Source: Neckera pumila (Eukaryota > Streptophyta > Bryopsida > Hypnales > Neckeraceae). From it: a stretch of DNA of 64,000 bases. The stretch lies in NCBI GenBank assembly GCA_963969595.1, contig OZ018415.1, forward strand, positions 14,942,001-15,006,000, read 5' to 3'. The translations under genes and the position numbers were made by a program. Every line of letters begins with the position of its first letter. Positions within the stretch are counted from its first letter, which is position 1. The notes under the pieces are model-generated. The model did not search any database, was not told where the DNA came from, and saw only the letters and a program-made list of their open reading frames with translations. Of the stretch, positions 59,179 to 64,000 are shown piece after piece.

Positions 59179-61139
59179 CATCGACCTTGGTTGTCCCATG
59201 ATTTTAATTCAACCGATGTGACAACAATGATTCAAACCATTTGCATTGTATGACTAATATGAATTTGTTACCAAAGTTTGTAGACAAATTTACAAACCAC
59301 TATGAATCTATGTAAGCAAAACTATTACAATTGTGCAAATTGAAATTTTGTTGGAAGCTACCCTGATGTATTCTTTATTGTCATCTTATCAGCTCCGTTT
59401 TTCTTTATTGTCATCACCATTGTATCAACATCTTTATTTTTTTTGTGATGAACCAACACCTACATTTTTCTTCTTCAAACTACCAATGCATTCCTTGATT
59501 AAAACTATCAAGTATTCTCTTATCTTTTTTTGACAAGATAAAGCGTCCAGTACCTTCATCAAATTTTAAAGAAACCAAAGATATGACCTAATTTAATCTC
59601 ACCAAGTCAACCTCTTTACCACCAAAATCACCGTATTCATAACAATATCCAACTACATGGTTGTAGTATCTAGGCAAGACACTAATATCTGGTTCATAAA
59701 AAGGAATAGCACGGACGTAATCAATTTCTTTCTTTTTAATTTCTTTGACTAATTTTGAATTCTAGCCAAATACCATGTAGTATTGTTTTTACCATCTACC
59801 ATTCTAATTGCAATATCATCAAATAAATCAACATTAGCATAGTCACATTTAGGTCCTAAAAAAAAAGTTATTCTTAATATGAACACGTTAGATACGCTTG
59901 AGTCTATCAAGGAGAAGTTTATTAGGTCCATAGACATTCATTTTTGAAATAACTCTCATTTTGTGTACTAATCTTTTATTTGGGACATCTACATATGAAT
60001 TGACTTTGTTCATATTAGCATCACATACATCACTTATGAACTCTTGTTTAACATCAAGTGTTCTAGGCCTAACATTATTTGTAACTTCATTTATCAAAGA
60101 TACATTATCTAGCAGAACATTTTTTTGGTGATTCATGACTTTCTTCATCTTCTATTTTCTCATTAGCCAATGAAGCAATACTTTGAACAAAAGCATTAAA
60201 AGAAGTAGCCCATGGATTGTCCCACTTACCACTAGAATTGTAATGCTTCTTTCATTTCAACATACTTTGCCTTGTCATTAGATGAGTTTTGGGGGGTCGG
60301 GAGGGCCGTTTCGGGCCCATTCCCGACGCTAGTCCCCCCCCGCAGTTTCAGGGAACAACTAATCCCGACAAAAAAATTTCAAAAAAAAAAAAAAAATTTT
60401 TTTTTTTTCATTCTTGAAATGAAAAAAAAAACAGAAAAAAAAAATTTCATTTTTTTTTTTGAAAAAAAAAATTATTTTTTTCCGACGTGGCAGTTGCTCG
60501 GCCATGTCAGCGAGCTGCCACGGCCCTAAATTCGGCAGTTCTCACAAGTTCTCACAGGTTGGGAACACGCAGCCCTCCACAAGGCTGATTTCTCATCTAA
60601 TGCTTTTGCCATTAAGAAACCAATTTTCCATGCCTCATGAAGGTTAGCATTTGTCACAAAACTATAATCCAAAATATCAACATCTAAATCAATTGTACAT
60701 GAATTTTCTTCTAACCACAAGTTTTTTTGACGTCTTGGATTAGCAAATAAGAGACCATTCTTCTCATGTTTAATCTTTTCCACCCTAGCAATGTGCATTC
60801 AGCAGCTTCACCAATAGAAAAATTGTGTTTGTTACAAACTTGTTGACCTAAAAGTAAAAAATAACTTCACAACAGCTAGATCCAACCCTACTTAATTCAA
60901 TTGGGAGATGTGAAAAAAATTCCTTCATCATCATGATATAACACACACTTGCATGGCATGCTATAATATAATTTGTCATACATTCTATATTTGTCCAATT
61001 ATCTTTGAAATAGTGTGCACATGCATTGTAACGAATGAATGTCCTACCTAAATATAATATATGAACAACAAATGATGCCAATTTGACCTTTTTGAGCAAA
61101 GATTGTTTACCATAGAAGATTTCAAGAAATGAGCAAATT
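59179..61139 (-). repeat. Right arm of the palindrome (inverted duplicate of element P)
   Basis: This is the mirror of 56845–58806, including the nested MITE (60276–60602) and all stops and frameshifts. It begins CATCGACCTTGG and ends …ATGAGCAAATT. Unlike the left copy, it lacks the outer ~300 bp of element P, so it is a truncated inverted duplicate. Confidence 0.95.
60276..60602. mobile_element. MITE, CATTAGATGA family (copy 5), inside right palindrome arm
   Basis: Mirror image of the MITE at 57382–57709, one base shorter in its homopolymer runs. It was copied along with the arm rather than inserted independently. Confidence 0.85.
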
Positions 61140-61185
61140 TGACCTAAGCAAATGAGCAGATGATGCCAGTTCGACCTTTTTGAGC
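61073..61185. repeat. Short direct duplication at the outer palindrome breakpoint
   Basis: GATGCCAATTTGACCTTTTT and GAGCAAAGATT at about 61073–61110 recur as GATGCCAGTTCGACCTTTTT and GAGCAAAGATT at about 61152–61191. GAGCAAATTTGACC and GAGCAAAGATT lie around the arm end. The right arm border is therefore marked by a ~80-bp-spaced local duplication. Confidence 0.75.
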
Positions 61186-61199
61186 AAAGATTTTAGGTT

Positions 61200-61770
61200 T
61201 ACATATGTACAAGAGATGTCATCATTCATTCATTGTTCAAGATTTGAATGCCTCGATAAGAATGGTCTTTTGAGTATCTTGTATGTAGATTTTTTTATTT
61301 ATGGTAATTTTCCACTAAAATACATATTGAGTTGGAAAAAATTACTAGAATAGTTTCAAAATATTGTTTATTTTTTACTAGATGAACTTACATGCATTCA
61401 TCCACGTATTTTCAAAATTGAATGATATCACTACATTTTGGATGAATATACATATATTTGGATGGACAATTGGCAATTCATCCACCATATACATATTCAG
61501 TAATGTAAAAGAAGATCTATCAGTCCCTGCAAGATCACAAGTCACACAACCTTGAAAAAGTGAATATAGAATCCTTGGTTGTGCAGCCACATTTTTTTTT
61601 TTTTTTTAACAAATGAAACAGAATTTCATGTGCAGTCACATTCCATTTCTAACTCTTTGAACCTTCGAGGTACGATGGAAAAGTCTCTCCGACTGTCAAT
61701 GTGTCAATGTTACAGAGAAAACAAAATGTACCATACTACCCATGTTCAGAATAGTGATTAAAAAGTATTC
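61200..61770. other. AT-rich intergenic DNA
   Basis: No gene or repeat could be supported. Confidence 0.45.
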
Positions 61771-61773
61771 TAG

Positions 61774-62102
61774 GGTAAGCTAGGAGGTTCTTAAATCGCA
61801 CAGGCTCTTAAATTGTCCATCCTACTCAAATGTACACTGCTTGTACATGTTGTTTTTTCATAGCCTTCAACAATGTACAAATAATGTACATTTTAGGGGG
61901 GGCGATTTTAGAGCCCTATGCCACTTCAACTTCAAAATTTCATAACTATTCCAAAAAGCTCCAAAAAATATGAAACGACTTAGTTAGATGCCAATTCCTC
62001 TTGTCTTTCAAGGAAAATTTACTGAAAAATATTTTGAGACATTTCACCTCCCCAAAATTCAGTTTCAGCCTTTAAATGGTCGCTTTTAGAGCATCCTACC
62101 TT
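61774..62102 (-). mobile_element. MITE-like element, family C copy 2 (reversed)
   Basis: Blocks GTACACTGCTTGTACATG, CATAGCCTT and CTTGTCTTTCAAGGAAAATT are the reverse of those at 5420–5745. The ends TAGGAGGTTCTTAAA and AGAGCATCCTACCTT are degenerate forms of the AAGGTAGGAGG terminus. Confidence 0.6.
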
Positions 62103-62249
62103 AAGCTTAATTTAGTATTGACACTATCTCTTAGACTTTGGCTTATTGCCCAATTCAACCTTGAGATAAACTATTGTGGTGTGCTAAGTGTTGTTACCAC
62201 AGTCAAAGTTAAAGTAATTTTTTTAATTTAATAATTCATAAAAACTTTG

Positions 62250-62412
62250 AAATTCAATAACTTTCACATTGTGGATCCAAATGTCACAAAACAAAGCACC
62301 CCTCCCCGTAGAGAGTTTACCAATGCTACTGAAAATATAACTGGAGGACACACAGTTCTCAAGATCTCATCGTAACAACAAAACAAACAAACAAACAAAA
62401 TAAAACAAATAT
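62250..62412. repeat. Further copy of the repeat at 10.2–10.6 kb
   Basis: ACTTTCACATTGTGGATCCA, AGCACCCCTCCCC…GAGAGTTTACCAATG and GATCTCATCGTAACAA align with the second unit at about 10440–10600. Confidence 0.55.
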
Positions 62413-62474
62413 TATGTATAGATGTATAAATGTATAGATCATGCTAGTTGGAATGGCTATCATAGTTTCATTTT

Positions 62475-62770
62475 TTGGAAATAAAGTGGGTCCCCTCCAA
62501 ACCGGCACTTTTTTGCTAATGTGCCTAGTTACTACAATTAGACTAATCAAATTTTCATATTTTTTTGTTGGCAAGTGAAAGGAGTTCCAACACACTAAGA
62601 AATATGGCATTTGAATCTCGTATGCAGAAGTTATGAAGGATCAAAGAATTTTGTGGTAGGTGTTCTAAATTGTTTCTTCTTCACAAATACATGTTGATTT
62701 TGGAGATATATACATAGTGACGATGGTAGTTTTAGGTAGGGTGCCGTTTGGGGGATACACACATCGATTT
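62475..62770 (+). repeat. Dispersed ~300-bp repeat, copy 2
   Basis: It aligns with 43955–44262 through CCCCTCCAAACCGGCACTTT, TTTTGTTGGCAAGTGAAAGG and GTTTTAGGTAGGGTGCCGTT. The hairpin that follows the first copy at 44343 is absent here. Confidence 0.7.
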
Positions 62771-62774
62771 TTGT

Positions 62775-63640
62775 CACAATTTCATGTTTAAATGTTGTGG
62801 TAATCTATATATAGATTATATTAGAGTAAAAATGTATTGTGTAGCATGTTGTGGTCATAGTGAGCTTAGGTAGTTTTTAATAACTGTCTACATATAAACA
62901 ACTTGATAATTAATATCCACAATATCCATAGTACGAATTCAATGTAACAACTAGAATACCATGGAAACATAGTTGATTCAACAACTTTTTCAATGAAAAA
63001 CTTTATTAATAGACTTCCATTGCAATTTGTTGTTCAACAAATTTCCAGCCTTTCTACAAGCTAAATAATGGTTTGTATTAAAAAAAGTTTAACGTAACTA
63101 GTTTTGAATTTCAAATAACTATCCAAAACTTTGCAAAAATTATCACATTTATACTACATGAAAAAGGGAGATGTCAAATAGTTAGATGTTGGAAGGTTAT
63201 AGTAAAGGTAATAAACTATGTAAAGAGTGTAGAGTGTATTATTCATGTGACTTTAGAAAGTTAAATATTGAATCTTTGTTTTGTGTGAACTCAAGCTTTC
63301 AACCATTGGAAGAATATCTGTCCCTAAACTAGTTATAAGTCTTTAAACTCTTCCAAAATTCAAGAAATTAAAAGTTTTATATCCCAATTTTTCATCTTTG
63401 GTGGGGATGCACCTTTGGATTATCCAAATTTATTTTGGGCAAAATTTTGCTCAAATTGATAGATTCTAACCTTTCTAGCTTTGTCCAATGCAATGAGAGG
63501 TCTCTGGTCTAAAATAAAAAACATTGAACTTGAGTATTTAACCTTATAAGAACACAACTTAACCCTAAAAGGACCAATAGATGACTTCACTATTAATTAT
63601 TGAAACAAAAAATAGACCTATTGAATCAATAATGGGAATA
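62775..63640. other. AT-rich intergenic DNA
   Basis: Nothing could be supported. Confidence 0.5.
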
Positions 63641-63649
63641 TTTTGGTGA

Positions 63650-64000
63650 CTACCTTGGTCACGTTTCTCCGCGGGTGAAAAACTCTGCCCTCCAGCCTTC
63701 ATCCCTCCCCAATGCAACGGATGAATGTGACAATGGATGAGAAGGACTCGGATGAATGAAGTCCTGCCACCATCCTGGACTCGAAGACTCTGGCTCTGGC
63801 TCTGGACATGGCAGGGAGCTGCTGCAGCCTGCGTTGTTATAACTCTACAACAGGAGCTCAGTCAGTATCCCCAAGTAGATTGTCCCCGTAAGGTAACAGC
63901 CTTGGCTCTCTGTCTGTTTGTTAGTAGGGTAGAAGAAGCGCCAGAGGCAAGAGCATCTTCGAGTGCGCCTCTAGTACGCATTCAAAGCGCAACTGCGAGT
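63650..64000. other. GC-richer edge, possible start of a gene beyond the window
   Basis: From about 63650 the composition shifts from AT-rich to mixed, with CTCTGGCTCTGGCTCTGG and CAGGGAGCTGCTGCAGCC, as seen around the other genes here. No open frame of useful length or splice pattern is visible, so this may be a promoter or 5' leader, or unrelated. Confidence 0.3.

Noticed and set aside
1..64000. CRISPR array, tRNA or rRNA genes
   Set aside because: No evenly spaced short repeats with unique spacers and no tRNA or rRNA signatures were seen; the tandem arrays have contiguous units.

Overview
This is a eukaryotic nuclear window from a land plant. The introns are spliceosomal GT–AG, and the three recognisable genes are close to plant families: a GUCD1/plant GC1-type protein, a TMEM234-like membrane protein, and a peroxisomal-type copper amine oxidase ending in Ser-Lys-Leu. 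Gene density is low (three confident genes in 64 kb). The AT-rich intergenic DNA is dominated by DNA transposons and short inverted-repeat elements (MITEs), with no recognisable LTR retrotransposon. That would fit a seed-free plant such as a moss, fern, lycophyte or liverwort, but I cannot fix the species.

Layout. 150–3385 (minus): nine-exon GUCD1-like gene. 3.7–4.9 kb: degenerate ~250-bp tandem repeats upstream of it. 5.4–9.2 kb: inverted-repeat elements and a dead mariner-like element with TA target duplications and a MITE nested in it. 11.7–13.9 kb: decayed copy of an unrecognised transposon, whose relatives form a large palindrome at 56.5–61.1 kb. 18751–20352: non-autonomous CACTA element with a 3-bp AAG target duplication. 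21.6–23.5 kb: tandem repeats and more inverted-repeat elements. 23806–24168 (plus): intronless TMEM234-like gene, followed by ~102-bp tandem repeats partly derived from its own coding sequence. 25.3–44 kb: no confident gene; many nested short elements, including two groups with AACCCCTAAA-like termini, and a 7-copy ~80–89-bp tandem array. 44343–44401: perfect 20-bp-stem hairpin whose loop carries the CRESS-virus nonanucleotide TAATATTAC. 45064–53552 (plus): 13-exon copper amine oxidase, 804 codons, all catalytic and copper-ligand residues present. 56.8–61.1 kb: almost perfect ~1.96-kb-arm inverted repeat. 63.65–64 kb: GC-richer end that may lead into a gene outside the window.

The three genes show no sign of acting together and are separate single genes in a repeat-rich region. 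The most unusual structures are the long palindrome (a potential double-stranded-RNA source or an assembly fold-back), the hairpin with a rolling-circle-type nonanucleotide, the gene-derived tandem array behind the TMEM234-like gene, and the nested MITE families for which empty-site relatives are present in the same window.
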